Shown here in pieces: positions 25,205 to 34,185 of a stretch of DNA of 64,000 nt. Made by a program: the position numbers and the translations under genes. Each line of letters starts with the position of its first letter. The first letter of the stretch is position 1. The notes below the pieces were generated by a model. It saw nothing but the letters and a program-made list of their open reading frames with translations, ran no database searches and was not told where the DNA came from. Origin of the DNA: Mycobacterium paraterrae (GTDB lineage: Bacteria > Actinomycetota > Actinomycetes > Mycobacteriales > Mycobacteriaceae); contig NZ_CP092488.2 in NCBI RefSeq assembly GCF_022430545.2, forward strand, positions 2,170,001-2,234,000. Direction: 5' to 3'.

Positions 25205-25633
25205 ATGGCTGCCTTTAGCGAAACCCAGCGTCAACAATTTCTCGCCGACAAGCACGTCGCGATCTTGTCGGTCGCCGCCGCCGACGGGCGACCGCCCGCC
25301 AGCGTGCCGATGTGGTACGGCTACACGCCCGGCGGAAACATCTTGGTCAACACCGGGGTGAACGCCCGCAAGACCAGGCTTATCCAGCAGGCCGGCGCGG
25401 TGACCCTGGCGGTGCAGCGCGAAGAGCCGCCGTATCAGTACGTGGTCGTCGAGGGCACTGTGGTCGACACCGTCACGCCGGCCCCGCTGGACGTGCGCGA
25501 GGCCATCGCGATCCGTTACCTCGGCGAAGAAGGCGGTCGAGCGTTTGTCCAAAGCATGGCGGATCAGCCAGGCATCCTGTTCACCATTCGGCCGGACCGC
25601 TGGATCACCGCCGACTTCTCCGACGAGTTGTAG
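25205..25633 (+). CDS. PNPOx-like split-barrel flavin/F420 protein
   Basis: 142 residues from ATG 25205 (an in-frame TTG at 25193 is less likely). FLADKHVAILSVAAADGRPPASVPMWY is the opening beta-hairpin of the pyridoxamine-phosphate-oxidase-like split barrel; NARKTRLIQQAGAVTLAV forms the cofactor-binding side. Mycobacterial members use F420, FMN or heme, or bind biliverdin. Last gene of the HxlR-linked run, 30 bases after the MDR gene. Confidence 0.82.
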   Translation: MAAFSETQRQQFLADKHVAILSVAAADGRPPASVPMWYGYTPGGNILVNTGVNARKTRLIQQAGAVTLAVQREEPPYQYVVVEGTVVDTVTPAPLDVREAIAIRYLGEEGGRAFVQSMADQPGILFTIRPDRWITADFSDEL

Positions 25634-25744
25634 CCCTAGCGTGTCCGTCGTGTGTCGGGGCCGCTGACGGACTGACCTGGCTTAAGCTGGCGGTCTCAAG
25701 GACCTAGGTCGTTACGCTCGAGAACCCTGAAGGAAGTACCCCAG

Positions 25745-26497
25745 ATGGACCTCGACCGCATTACCAGCCCGATGCGACTCGCGCGGGGATCGCACCAGCC
25801 CGGATCGGGCAAAGGGTGTGCGATGAACGTGATTTCGTACATCAATGGCGACGAGCAGCTCACCGACTTCCCGGCGACATCGGCGCGGCCGTTGGCGTCG
25901 TTCGTGCAGTTGTGCAACGACATGCTTGCCGAACCCGACGGTTATCTGTCGCCGGAGAACAGCCTGCTGGTGCTCGACCTCGGCTGGCTGACCGTCGGGA
26001 CCGCCGAGGTCGCCGACGCCATCACGCACCTTTGGGTGACGAAGCTGCTGACCAGCCCGCCATGGGGTGTGCTCGGCTACGCCCGTGGCGCGGCCGCCGA
26101 TGCCATCGCCGAGATCGCCGAGCTGCACCGCAATTTCGTGCCCGGTGACGTGCCGTCGATTGTCAGCTGGGACGGCGCGGCGAAGGCGGGGCGTGCCGCC
26201 TGCGAGGCCGCCGAGGGCGCGGAATTGTATGCGGTGCGAGCCGCCTGCCAGTCCACGTCGCTCGTCGAGACCGACGATTGGAACACCTTGGATGCCGTCA
26301 CCGGCAACGCGTTGCGCGCGCACCGGCTGGCCAACATTGATACGGGCGTCGCACGGGTGGTCGATGTCACCCGCCACGCGATCCGCTCCTGGCGTCGACT
26401 CGCCGGGCTGAGCGTGATGGGCAATGGGCCCACTCCGGTCGCCGGCGTCCGGTCGCTGAGGCCGGAATCAGCGCTTCCGGTGGCTGTCTCGGCGTAG
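25745..26497 (+). CDS. uncharacterised protein with N-terminal LARGSH...GKGCAM motif
   Basis: 250 residues, start set by AAGGAAG about 8 bases before ATG 25745. The N terminus reads RLARGSHQPGSGKGCAM then NVISYINGD, a motif I recall from unannotated actinobacterial proteins, followed by FVQLCNDMLAEPDGYLSPENSLLVLDLGW and a predominantly helical Ala-rich remainder. No transmembrane segment, signal peptide or catalytic motif is seen. The stop lies inside the 3' end of the convergent MFS gene (30-base overlap). Function unknown. Confidence 0.7.
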   Translation: MDLDRITSPMRLARGSHQPGSGKGCAMNVISYINGDEQLTDFPATSARPLASFVQLCNDMLAEPDGYLSPENSLLVLDLGWLTVGTAEVADAITHLWVTKLLTSPPWGVLGYARGAAADAIAEIAELHRNFVPGDVPSIVSWDGAAKAGRAACEAAEGAELYAVRAACQSTSLVETDDWNTLDAVTGNALRAHRLANIDTGVARVVDVTRHAIRSWRRLAGLSVMGNGPTPVAGVRSLRPESALPVAVSA

Positions 26498-27676
26498 TCG
26501 CATCGTCCGCAGGGTGGCCACGCTTGCCGCGAGCACCGCCATCGCGGCGAGGATGAGGTGCGATCCGTCGATTCCGACGGTGGTCAGCAGCAGCGGCAGG
26601 CCGAAGCCGATATACGTCGTCGAGTAGAAGACACCGGTCAACGCACCTCGAACATGTTGCGGTGCAGCGGCTTCCAAGTCGATCAGGCCTTCACGCAGTG
26701 AAAGCCCGGACGCGCAGCCCAAGATCAGTAACAGCGGCAGCGCCAGCGGCAGCGTCATAGCGGTCGGAGCTACTGCGATCAGCGCATACGCCAGCGCTGC
26801 CAGCCCCGCACCTACGGTCCCTGCCCACGGACCCCACGAGCCGGCCCGAGCGATGATCTGGATGATGCCGCTCGCTCCATTGACGATGAGGGCGGCGAGC
26901 CCAGCGGCGACGGGTGCGGCGAGCTCGGTGTGAACCCGCGACGGGATCGTGATGAATCCCAGGGTGGCCGACGCGAACACCCACGGTGCCAGCGGCATCG
27001 CCCAACTCAGAGCTCTTCTAACGGAGAGGCTTTGTGCGACATTGCCTTTCGCTCCCGACGTGGTGGCCGGCACCGCGGCTGTCCGTCTGGTCGCCACGAT
27101 CGTGATCGCCATCGCCATCACAACGAGAATCGCCGCTAACGCGAACGACAGCTCGACCCCGGGTCGCGCGGCCCCCGCGATCAAGCCACCAACCAGTGGT
27201 CCGATCGCGAAGCCTGAGATGAGCACAGCTCCGGCCGTCGCCGCGCCCGCGGTACCGCGGAGGTCTGACGCCCACGCGGTGCCTGACGTCATCGCCAGAC
27301 CCACACCGGCCCCGACGACCAGGCGCCCGATCAACAGCACATCCGGCTGCTGGGACAGCAGCATCGCTACGGTGCCGATCACCGCGGTCGTCGAACCCGT
27401 CAGCGCCACCGCCTGCCGTCCGAACACATCCGATGCCTTGCCTCCGATCAGCAGCCCGGGCAGCAATCCCACCGCGTAGATGCCAAAGATCGCGTCTAGC
27501 GTCGCCATGCTCAGGTGCTGGCGGTCACTGATCGTCGGCATCAGTGCGACGAAATGATTGGCGACCCAGCCGGTCACCAGCAGCACCGCCAGCACCGCGC
27601 CGAATTGGAAGTCCACGCCAGCCGGCCTAGCTGATGGCCTCGACAGCAAGGCTGATGATCCGTGTGGCGCGTTCAT
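26468..27676 (-). CDS. MFS transporter
   Basis: 402 residues with about 12 hydrophobic segments. YAVGLLPGLLIGGKASDVFGRQAV is the motif-A loop between helices 2 and 3. A cytoplasmic break (ATRRTAAVPATTSGAKG) separates the two six-helix halves. The C terminus is Arg/Lys-rich. It resembles 12-helix drug:proton antiporters; no substrate is evident. It overlaps the convergent unknown gene at its 3' end. Confidence 0.85.
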   Translation of the reverse strand: MNAPHGSSALLSRPSARPAGVDFQFGAVLAVLLVTGWVANHFVALMPTISDRQHLSMATLDAIFGIYAVGLLPGLLIGGKASDVFGRQAVALTGSTTAVIGTVAMLLSQQPDVLLIGRLVVGAGVGLAMTSGTAWASDLRGTAGAATAGAVLISGFAIGPLVGGLIAGAARPGVELSFALAAILVVMAMAITIVATRRTAAVPATTSGAKGNVAQSLSVRRALSWAMPLAPWVFASATLGFITIPSRVHTELAAPVAAGLAALIVNGASGIIQIIARAGSWGPWAGTVGAGLAALAYALIAVAPTAMTLPLALPLLLILGCASGLSLREGLIDLEAAAPQHVRGALTGVFYSTTYIGFGLPLLLTTVGIDGSHLILAAMAVLAASVATLRTMRLRRDSHRKR

Positions 27677-27793
27677 GAACTCCAGTCCTCCCGTGGTCGC
27701 GATCAGACACGACCACGACGCCTGGGAAGTTATTCCCGGTCTGGTTGCGATCGCAACGCAATTAATGCGGAGTTCAGCTAAGCGGCACGCACG

Positions 27794-28171
27794 TCAGAGC
27801 GGCGACGTTTCGAGCGTCAGAGTGAATAGCGCCCACGCCATGCAGAACAAAAAATTGAGCGTCACCAGAACCATGCCCACGAACAGCAGCGAGCGAGTTC
27901 CGCGGCGCTTCATCCGCCGCACCCGCGCCCGAAACTGGTCCCGCCGATACTGTGTCGCGATCATCGCGAACGTGAAATCGGTGACCTCGGCACGGGCGAC
28001 CGGGGAGCCGGCCAGCATTTGCCGTAGGCGGTCCGGCGATGTGCTCACACCCACGCGCGCGAAACGACGACTGAGTCGTCGCGCTTGCCGACGCCCGGCG
28101 AGACGGCTGGCCATCCGGAGCCGTTGCGGCAGTTGCCCGTATTCGTTTCCCCAAGGCGTGGTGGGCGGCAT
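27794..28171 (-). CDS. small basic protein with C-terminal membrane segment
   Basis: 125 residues from ATG 28171 (GTG at 28174 or 28195 also in frame). Very Arg-rich, helical first 95 residues (SRLAGRRQARRLSRRFARV), then one membrane span SLLFVGMVLVTLNFLFCMAWALF at the C terminus. Looks tail-anchored with a cytoplasmic basic domain. No family recognised. Confidence 0.6.
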   Translation of the reverse strand: MPPTTPWGNEYGQLPQRLRMASRLAGRRQARRLSRRFARVGVSTSPDRLRQMLAGSPVARAEVTDFTFAMIATQYRRDQFRARVRRMKRRGTRSLLFVGMVLVTLNFLFCMAWALFTLTLETSPL

Positions 28172-28287
28172 CACACGCCGAAGTGTAGCCAGCACGTCTC
28201 CGATATCGGCGACTTCACGGCCATTACGTCGGCGGAAACTTTCTACAGCACCCCTTGGGCCCGGCCCGAGTGCTGAGTGCCCTGAAC

Positions 28288-28301
28288 TAGAACCTGTTAC
28301 A
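28288..28301. promoter_or_regulatory. KstR-like operator
   Basis: TAGAACCTGTTACA fits the KstR consensus TnnAACnnGTTnnA exactly and ends 10 bases before the start codon at 28312. KstR represses cholesterol-catabolism genes in mycobacteria. A match of this length can occur by chance in 64 kb, so the assignment rests on position. Confidence 0.4.
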
Positions 28302-28311
28302 GTTCGCGGCT

Positions 28312-29436
28312 ATGGGCCGCAAGCGGGTCGTCGTCGCGGGACTGGGCGATGTGGGCATCCTGGCTGCGATGCGGCTCGCCAAGCACTTCGACGTCGTCGG
28401 CATCTCGGTCAAGCCCGGCCTGGTCAGCGGCCAGGAGGTAGGCGTCCGGCTGGCGCGACCGCGTGACTGGGCCCGCGACTATTGGATTTCCTTCGACCGG
28501 TTCCGGCGGCTCGACCGGGTCCGAATCATCCAAGGCGCACTCACCGGTATGGACCTGGCCGAGCAGACCGTGGCAGGACAGGGCGGCGACGGCAACCCGT
28601 TCGTGGAGGGATACGACGCACTGGTCATTTCAACCGGCGTCACCAACGGTTTTTGGCGCCGCCCGACCCTGCAGTCGGCCGCCGAAGTAGCGGCCAGTCT
28701 GCGCGCCGACCACGAGCGGCTCGCCAGCGCCGCGTCGGTGATTGTCGTCGGTGGCGGCGCCGCAGCCGTCACCAGCGCGGTCAACCTCGCGACCACCTGG
28801 GCGGACAAGCGAGTCGACCTCTACTTTCCCGGCGACCGGGCGCTGGCTGACTACCACCCGCGGATCTGGCAGCGAATCAGCCGCCGGTTGGCCGAGCTCG
28901 GGGTGGGGCTGCACCCTGGCCACCGCGCCGCACTGGTCGACGGGTTCTCCGGCGACGAAATCACCAGCGGCGGCGTCGACTGGAGCAGCGGGCAGCCGGC
29001 CTCGTCGGCGGACGCGGTGCTCTGGGCCATCGGGCGGGTGCGACCGAACACCGAATGGCTGCCACGCGAATTGCTCGACGACGGCGGATTCGTCCGCGTC
29101 ACCCCCGAATTACGGGCACCGGGGCATCCGGCGGTATTCGCCGCCGGAGATGTCGCGGCTACCGACCCGCTGCGCAGCTCGGCCCGCAACCGCGGCGACG
29201 CCCTCGTTGCGCGCAACGTCCACGCCGCGCTGACCGGGAGGCGGCTGCATAGCTACCGGGCGCCCGGCCGACGGTGGGGCTCAGTCCTCGGCATTCAGCC
29301 CGACGGATTGGAAGTCTTCCTGCCCACCGGTCAGGCGTTCCGCATACCGTCCTGGCCCGTCGAGCGCGTGGTCATGCCGCTGATCGTGCGCCGGGGCATG
29401 TACGGCGGCGTACGCGAAGGCGCTCCGCCGGTCTGA
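28312..29436 (+). CDS. NAD(P)/FAD-dependent oxidoreductase (NDH-2/AIFM2-like)
   Basis: 374 residues. N-terminal FAD loop VVVAGLGDVGILAA, second dinucleotide loop IVVGGGAAAVTSAVNLATTW near residue 143, and the C-terminal FAD motif AVFAAGDVAATDP are in the order of two-dinucleotide-binding-domain flavoproteins. In this family NAD(P)H reduces quinones, ferredoxins or rubredoxins. The first loop (GLGDVG) departs from the canonical GxGxxG spacing of many members. No strong membrane anchor. A KstR-like palindrome precedes the gene. Confidence 0.83.
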   Translation: MGRKRVVVAGLGDVGILAAMRLAKHFDVVGISVKPGLVSGQEVGVRLARPRDWARDYWISFDRFRRLDRVRIIQGALTGMDLAEQTVAGQGGDGNPFVEGYDALVISTGVTNGFWRRPTLQSAAEVAASLRADHERLASAASVIVVGGGAAAVTSAVNLATTWADKRVDLYFPGDRALADYHPRIWQRISRRLAELGVGLHPGHRAALVDGFSGDEITSGGVDWSSGQPASSADAVLWAIGRVRPNTEWLPRELLDDGGFVRVTPELRAPGHPAVFAAGDVAATDPLRSSARNRGDALVARNVHAALTGRRLHSYRAPGRRWGSVLGIQPDGLEVFLPTGQAFRIPSWPVERVVMPLIVRRGMYGGVREGAPPV

Positions 29437-29639
29437 CGTCGGACTCGGCCGGTGGGTCGACGAGCTGTTCGAGTGCCCTGCTCAATGCTGGCGGGAGGGT
29501 CGTCTTGACGAAATATTGAGTAAGGCAATGGTTTACGCATTGATTACCGCAATCTGCAGGGGTCCTGCGTTCGTGCGCAGCCCACGCCGAGCTGTCGATC
29601 GCCACCACCTCACGAGGTCGCAGACGCTAGGGTCAGCGG

Positions 29640-30530
29640 GTGACTACATCGTGGTCGCCGAGCCGTCTCGGCAACCTGGCCGGCAAACGCATCATCGTGA
29701 CCGGGGCAACCAACGGCGTCGGACTCGGCACCGCCCGTCTGCTGGCCCGCGCGGGTGCGCACGTGATCCTAGCCGTTCGCAACCCGCAGTTGGGCGCACA
29801 GCGGGCCGCCGAGATCGGTGGCACGACCTCCATTGCCAAGCTCGATCTTGCCGACCTCGCATCGGTACGGGCGTTTCCCGACCAATTCGACGGCGACGTC
29901 GACATCTTGATCAACAATGCCGGAGCGGTCGTTCAGCATCGCACCGATACCGTCGACGGCTTCGAAATGACGCTCGGCACAAACTTTTTGGGTCCATTCG
30001 CGCTGACCAACCTGCTGCTGCCCCGAGTGCGCTCGCAGATCATCAACGTCGGGTCCGATGCACACCGGTCGGCGACGCTGCACCTGGACGACATGCACCT
30101 GCGCTCGCACAAGTGGGCCGCGTATCCGGCTTACGCGCGCTCGAAGCTCGCGGTGATGCTGTGGGGGCTCGAACTCGATCATCGGCTGCGGGAGGCGCAT
30201 TCGCCGGTGAGCACCCAACTCACCCACCCGGGCTGGGTGTCGTCGAACTTGTCGCAGGTTTCGGACAAACCGATGATGGCGGGGTTCCATCGCGTGGTCA
30301 CGGCGTTGGCACATCGGTTCGGCAACGACATCGAGCAAGGCGCCGCGCCGACGCTGTACTGCATCAGTGAGCCGATTCCGCCAGGCAGCTATGTGGGCGT
30401 CGACGGCCGGCTCGGGCTGAAGGGCGGCCCGGTGCTGGTCGGCCGATCGGCGCTGGCGGCCGACTACGAGACGGCGGCCAAAGTGTTCGAGTTCGGTGAA
30501 AAGGAAACCGGGACAACGCTCCCGGTGTAG
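29640..30530 (+). CDS. short-chain dehydrogenase/reductase (retinol-dehydrogenase-like)
   Basis: 296 residues from GTG 29640. TGATNGVGLGTA cofactor loop, NNAG at about 98, catalytic Tyr/Lys in YARSK, and the C-terminal LTHPGWVSSNL (PG motif) place it in classical SDRs of the retinol-dehydrogenase/WWOX-like branch. Substrate unknown. Converges tail-to-tail with the methyltransferase, which begins at the next base. Confidence 0.87.
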   Translation: MTTSWSPSRLGNLAGKRIIVTGATNGVGLGTARLLARAGAHVILAVRNPQLGAQRAAEIGGTTSIAKLDLADLASVRAFPDQFDGDVDILINNAGAVVQHRTDTVDGFEMTLGTNFLGPFALTNLLLPRVRSQIINVGSDAHRSATLHLDDMHLRSHKWAAYPAYARSKLAVMLWGLELDHRLREAHSPVSTQLTHPGWVSSNLSQVSDKPMMAGFHRVVTALAHRFGNDIEQGAAPTLYCISEPIPPGSYVGVDGRLGLKGGPVLVGRSALAADYETAAKVFEFGEKETGTTLPV

Positions 30531-31277
30531 TCAGATCGGTGTCGCAAAAATAGCCACGGCGTCGCCGCCCACCGATACCCCTGCGGGGCCGATCCTTTCG
30601 ATCAGCCGCGCCCGTAGCTCGGCCGCCTTGTCCTCGGGGACCAGCAGCTGGTTGGAGAAGGTGAAGGCGATGTCCACCCAATGCTGAGCGGAGTAGTGCA
30701 GGTCGTGCGGGTATTCCCGCTTGGTCACCGTGAAACCGTGTGCGGCGATCAAGTCGACGACCTCGCCGGGACTCCCGTCGCCGCTGCGGGTTTCGAGGTC
30801 CATGTAGTCGCGGTAGATCTCCTCGAATTCGGCGCGGCTGGGATGTGTGGGGCGCAGCCGGTTCCAGATCAGCGCCAGCTTGCCGCCGTCGTTGAGTATG
30901 GTGCGGATCTTCGGCAAGGCCAGCGCCGGGTCCACCCAGTGGAACGACGCCGCGAACACCACCAGGTCGAAGGTGCGGCCAGCCGGGTCCCACTCTTCGA
31001 ACGACGCAAGTTCGACGGGAATCCCCTTGGCCTTCGCGACGTCAGCCATTCGGGCGTCGGGCTCGACGGCCAGCAGGTCGGCGCCCCGCTCGATCATCTG
31101 CATGGAGGCGATTCCGGTTCCGGCACCGGCCTCGAGAACCCGGTGCGCGCGGGGTGCGAGCACGTCCTCGATCAACTGATCCGGGTAGCGGGGCCGGTAG
31201 GCGTCATAGTTTTCTGCGGCTCCGCCAAAAGAGTTGGCGCGCTGGCGATTAGTGAACAAATTCAGTCGCGGCGGCAT
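30531..31277 (-). CDS. class I SAM-dependent methyltransferase
   Basis: 248 residues from ATG 31277; the longer open frame upstream crosses another gene and is not used. Motif I is VLEAGAGTGIAS, the acidic end of strand 2 is LLAVEPD, and FDLVVFAASFHWVD is motif II/post-II as in UbiE-like small-molecule methyltransferases. Start motif FGGAAENYDAYRPRYP is typical of this subgroup. Acceptor unknown. Confidence 0.87.
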   Translation of the reverse strand: MPPRLNLFTNRQRANSFGGAAENYDAYRPRYPDQLIEDVLAPRAHRVLEAGAGTGIASMQMIERGADLLAVEPDARMADVAKAKGIPVELASFEEWDPAGRTFDLVVFAASFHWVDPALALPKIRTILNDGGKLALIWNRLRPTHPSRAEFEEIYRDYMDLETRSGDGSPGEVVDLIAAHGFTVTKREYPHDLHYSAQHWVDIAFTFSNQLLVPEDKAAELRARLIERIGPAGVSVGGDAVAIFATPI

Positions 31278-31318
31278 GCTGACCAGCGTAGCCACGCCAG
31301 GTGGGAACTCGCTGTGAA

Positions 31319-32680
31319 CTAGCGGGTGACGGTCGCGCGCGTACGCTCGAGCGCGCACAGCCGCCACTGGCCGGGCACACCTTTGAGGTCGTGGTCGCCG
31401 CGGTCGGCGAATCGGTAGCGCGAACCGGTGACGATGTCGCGAACCGTCGACGACACCAGCACCTCGCTGGGCCCGGCCAGCGCCGCGACCCGTGCGCCGA
31501 TGTGCACCGCCATGCCGGCCACGTCGTCGCCGCGCACTTCGACCTCGCCGGCGTGGATGCCCACCCGAATCTCGATGCCGAGCACCCGAATCGCCTCGAT
31601 CAAGGAGTCGGCGCAGGCGATGGCGGCACTCGGGCTGGGGAAGGACGCGACGAATCCGTCGCCGGCGGTGTTCACTTCGAAGCCGCCGAATCTTTCCAGC
31701 TCGTGGCGCACCATCGTGTCGTGGTTGTCCAGCAGGTCTCGCCACCGGGCATCGCCGAGCTGCGCGGCCCGCTGAGTCGAGCCGACGATGTCGGTGAACA
31801 TGATCGTGGTCAGCACCCGCTCGGCGCTGTAGGTGCCCCGCACGCCGGTGACGAACTCCTCGATCTCGTCGAGCATCGGCGCGGTGTCGCCGACCCAGTA
31901 CAGCGCGTCGGCTCCCGGCAGCTCGACGAACTGCGCCCCGGCGATGCGTTCGGCGATGTACCGGCCGTTGTCGACCGGGCAGAAGTCGCAATCCGTCCGG
32001 TGCACGACCAGCGTCGGTGCGGTGATGCGGGGCAGCGTGTCGCGGACGTCGGACCGCCGGACGGTCAGGATGATGGCGCGGGCCATGCTTGGTGGCGCCG
32101 CGCGGTTGCCAGCCATGTCCCACCAGGACCGGAATGCGTGGTTGTCGACCATGCTGGGCGCAATGAAGCCGAGCATGTCGAAGCCCTGGTCGACAGCGTC
32201 CGGTTCCATTGCCACTGTCGTGTACAGATCCTCGACGATCTCGAATCCCATCGGGTAGTCGTCGGCGCGCAGCGTCCGGGCGGCGCCGTTGACGATCACC
32301 AGGTTGCTCACCCGTTCTGGATAGTCGGCGGCCAGGATCAGCCCGGTCATCGAGGCGAACCCGGGAGCAAACACCGTTGCACGCTCGCACCCGATCGCAT
32401 CCATCACCGCGATGGCGTCCTTGGCCCAGAATTCGGGACCGATGACGTCCTGTGATACGCGCGACGACATGCCGACCCCGCGCTGATCGAGGCGAATGAC
32501 TCGGCTGAAGGAGGCCAGCCTCCGATGAAAGCGGTACATCGACGGCTCGGCGTCGATAGTGTCGATCGGGATAGACGGGCCCGGCAGTACCAGCACGTCG
32601 GTCGGCCCATCGCCCAGTGTCTGATAGGCGATGTCGACCTCGCTGCAGCTGGCGTAGCGAGTCCGCGGAAACTGCGCCAC
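31319..32680 (-). CDS. alpha/beta-hydrolase fused to class III adenylyl cyclase (Rv1900c-like)
   Basis: 453 residues. An N-terminal alpha/beta-hydrolase domain (about 1-280; DVLVLPGPS and RLDQRGVGMSSR) is joined to a class III cyclase domain (about 285-450). Cyclase metal Asp residues are in FTDIVGST and TAGDGF. The substrate-lysine position is Asn (EVNTAGDG) and the transition-state Asn position is His (VHIGAR), the same unusual pair described for M. tuberculosis Rv1900c. In the hydrolase half the nucleophile elbow reads APGFASM instead of GxSxG, so esterase activity is doubtful. Likely cytosolic cAMP producer. Confidence 0.85.
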   Translation of the reverse strand: MAQFPRTRYASCSEVDIAYQTLGDGPTDVLVLPGPSIPIDTIDAEPSMYRFHRRLASFSRVIRLDQRGVGMSSRVSQDVIGPEFWAKDAIAVMDAIGCERATVFAPGFASMTGLILAADYPERVSNLVIVNGAARTLRADDYPMGFEIVEDLYTTVAMEPDAVDQGFDMLGFIAPSMVDNHAFRSWWDMAGNRAAPPSMARAIILTVRRSDVRDTLPRITAPTLVVHRTDCDFCPVDNGRYIAERIAGAQFVELPGADALYWVGDTAPMLDEIEEFVTGVRGTYSAERVLTTIMFTDIVGSTQRAAQLGDARWRDLLDNHDTMVRHELERFGGFEVNTAGDGFVASFPSPSAAIACADSLIEAIRVLGIEIRVGIHAGEVEVRGDDVAGMAVHIGARVAALAGPSEVLVSSTVRDIVTGSRYRFADRGDHDLKGVPGQWRLCALERTRATVTR

Positions 32681-32798
32681 CGCTACAGGCTAGATCAGGA
32701 AACCGACACGTTTCGGCCGTCTTGGCTTCAGTGGTCGCCTCCCGGCTGCGCTACCGCGAAGATGCAGGTAATCGGACACGACGAGAGGAACTCACAGC

Positions 32799-33560
32799 AT
32801 GCAGTTGACGGGTAACACCGTTCTGGTCACCGGAGGGGGTACCGGCATCGGCCGCGGCCTGGCCGAGGCGTTTCATCGGCTGGGCAACGAGGTCGTGATC
32901 GCCGGTCGCCGTACGGGACCGCTCGAAGAGGTTGCGCGGGCCAACCCGGGCATCCAATACCTGCCGCTGGACCAGGGCGACGCCGCCAACATCAGGCAAT
33001 TCGCCATCAAGTTGAAGGACCACCATCCGGACGTCAACGTCCTGATCAACAACGCCGGCATCCAGTGGGTCGAGAATCTGGTCACCGGTGGGCCCGGCCG
33101 GGCCGAGCAGACGATCAACGTCAACCTGCTCGGTCCGATCCGGCTCACCGCAGCACTGCTGCATGCGTTGCTCGGCAAACCGCGCGCGGCCATCCTCAAT
33201 GTGACATCGGGGTTGGCGTTCATGCCGAGCGCTTTGACACCGACCTACTGCGCCAGCAAGGCGGCGTTGCACTCCTATACCCAGTCGCTTCGTTTTCAGC
33301 TGCGCGACAGCGATGTTCAGGTCATCGAGATCATTCCGCCGCGGGTGCAGACCGCGCTGCAAGGCGCGCGCGGATTCGACCCGCGCGGGATGCCGCTCGA
33401 CGACTTCATCTCCGAAACGATGATGCTGTTGCAAACCAAACCCGACGCCGACGAGATTGTCGTGGAGCGCGCCAAGGGTTTTCGGTACGCCGAGCGAGAC
33501 GGGGCCTACGACGAGCTCTACCCCGCCTTCAACGAGAAGATGATCGGCGACGTCGACTAG
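32799..33560 (+). CDS. short-chain dehydrogenase (DltE-like)
   Basis: 253 residues. TGGGTGIGRGLA cofactor loop (residues 11-22), Arg/Asp-type adenosine site (AGRRTG suggests NADP), NNAG, and YCASK catalytic pair. IIPPRVQTAL replaces the usual PG motif. Similar to DltE-type SDRs, which are of unsettled function. Stands alone between the cyclase and the ribosomal cluster. Confidence 0.87.
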   Translation: MQLTGNTVLVTGGGTGIGRGLAEAFHRLGNEVVIAGRRTGPLEEVARANPGIQYLPLDQGDAANIRQFAIKLKDHHPDVNVLINNAGIQWVENLVTGGPGRAEQTINVNLLGPIRLTAALLHALLGKPRAAILNVTSGLAFMPSALTPTYCASKAALHSYTQSLRFQLRDSDVQVIEIIPPRVQTALQGARGFDPRGMPLDDFISETMMLLQTKPDADEIVVERAKGFRYAERDGAYDELYPAFNEKMIGDVD

Positions 33561-33625
33561 GCGCAGCGTTGCTAGATTGCGCCGCGATCGACGGCAGCGC
33601 GCGAAAGTTCGAGTGATTAGCGCGC

Positions 33626-33880
33626 TCAGGTCGATTTCGGCGGCAGTAGCGCCATCTCACGAGCGTTCTTGATCGCCGTCGCGATCTGCCGCTGCTCTTG
33701 CACCGTCAAACCAGTGACGCGGCGGGACCGGATCTTGCCACGGTCGGAGATGAACAGCCGCAACCGTGCGGTGTCCTTATAGTCCACCCGTTCCACGCCC
33801 AGTGCTTTCAACACGTTCTTCTTCGCCGGCTTGGCCTCGGCCAGCGTGGTGCGACGATTACGCTTCGACTTCCCGGCCAT
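33626..33880 (-). CDS. rpsR2: alternative 30S ribosomal protein S18 (zinc-free)
   Basis: 84 residues from ATG 33880, which overlaps the rpsN2 stop by one base. The conserved S18 core DYKDTARLRLFISDRGKI is present. The cysteines of zinc-binding S18 are absent. Last gene of the Zur-controlled minus-strand operon that replaces zinc-binding ribosomal proteins during zinc starvation. Confidence 0.93.
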   Translation of the reverse strand: MAGKSKRNRRTTLAEAKPAKKNVLKALGVERVDYKDTARLRLFISDRGKIRSRRVTGLTVQEQRQIATAIKNAREMALLPPKST

Positions 33881-34185
33881 CACCAGCTCGCTTTACGGAT
33901 ACCCGGAAGTTGGCCCCCATGGGCCATTTCGCGCACCCGGACCCGCGACAGTCCGAACTTGCGCAAGTGTCCTCGGGGACGTCCATCCACCGCATCGCGG
34001 TTTCGCAACCGTACCGGGCTGGCGTCGCGGGGCTGGCGGGCCAGCGCACGCTGAGCCTCCAGGCGTTGCTCGAAGGTGCTGTGTGTCGAACGAATGATTT
34101 TCTTGAGCTCGGCTCGTCGCTCGGCGTAGCGCGCGACGATCTCGCGCCGCTGCTCATCCTTGACGATCTTGGATTTCTTTGCCAT
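33880..34185 (-). CDS. rpsN2: alternative 30S ribosomal protein S14 (zinc-free)
   Basis: 101 residues with the long S14 form: N-terminal AKKSKIVKDEQRREIVARYA and C-terminal GLSRVRVREMAHGGQLPG. No CxxC pairs, in contrast to the short zinc-binding S14. ATG follows immediately after the rpmG stop (TGA-ATG), so translation is coupled. Confidence 0.94.
   Translation of the reverse strand: MAKKSKIVKDEQRREIVARYAERRAELKKIIRSTHSTFEQRLEAQRALARQPRDASPVRLRNRDAVDGRPRGHLRKFGLSRVRVREMAHGGQLPGIRKASW

Noticed and set aside
29437..29639. 203-base gap before the SDR, examined for RNA genes or operators
   Set aside because: No convincing hairpin, palindrome or tRNA-like fold was found; nothing is reported there.
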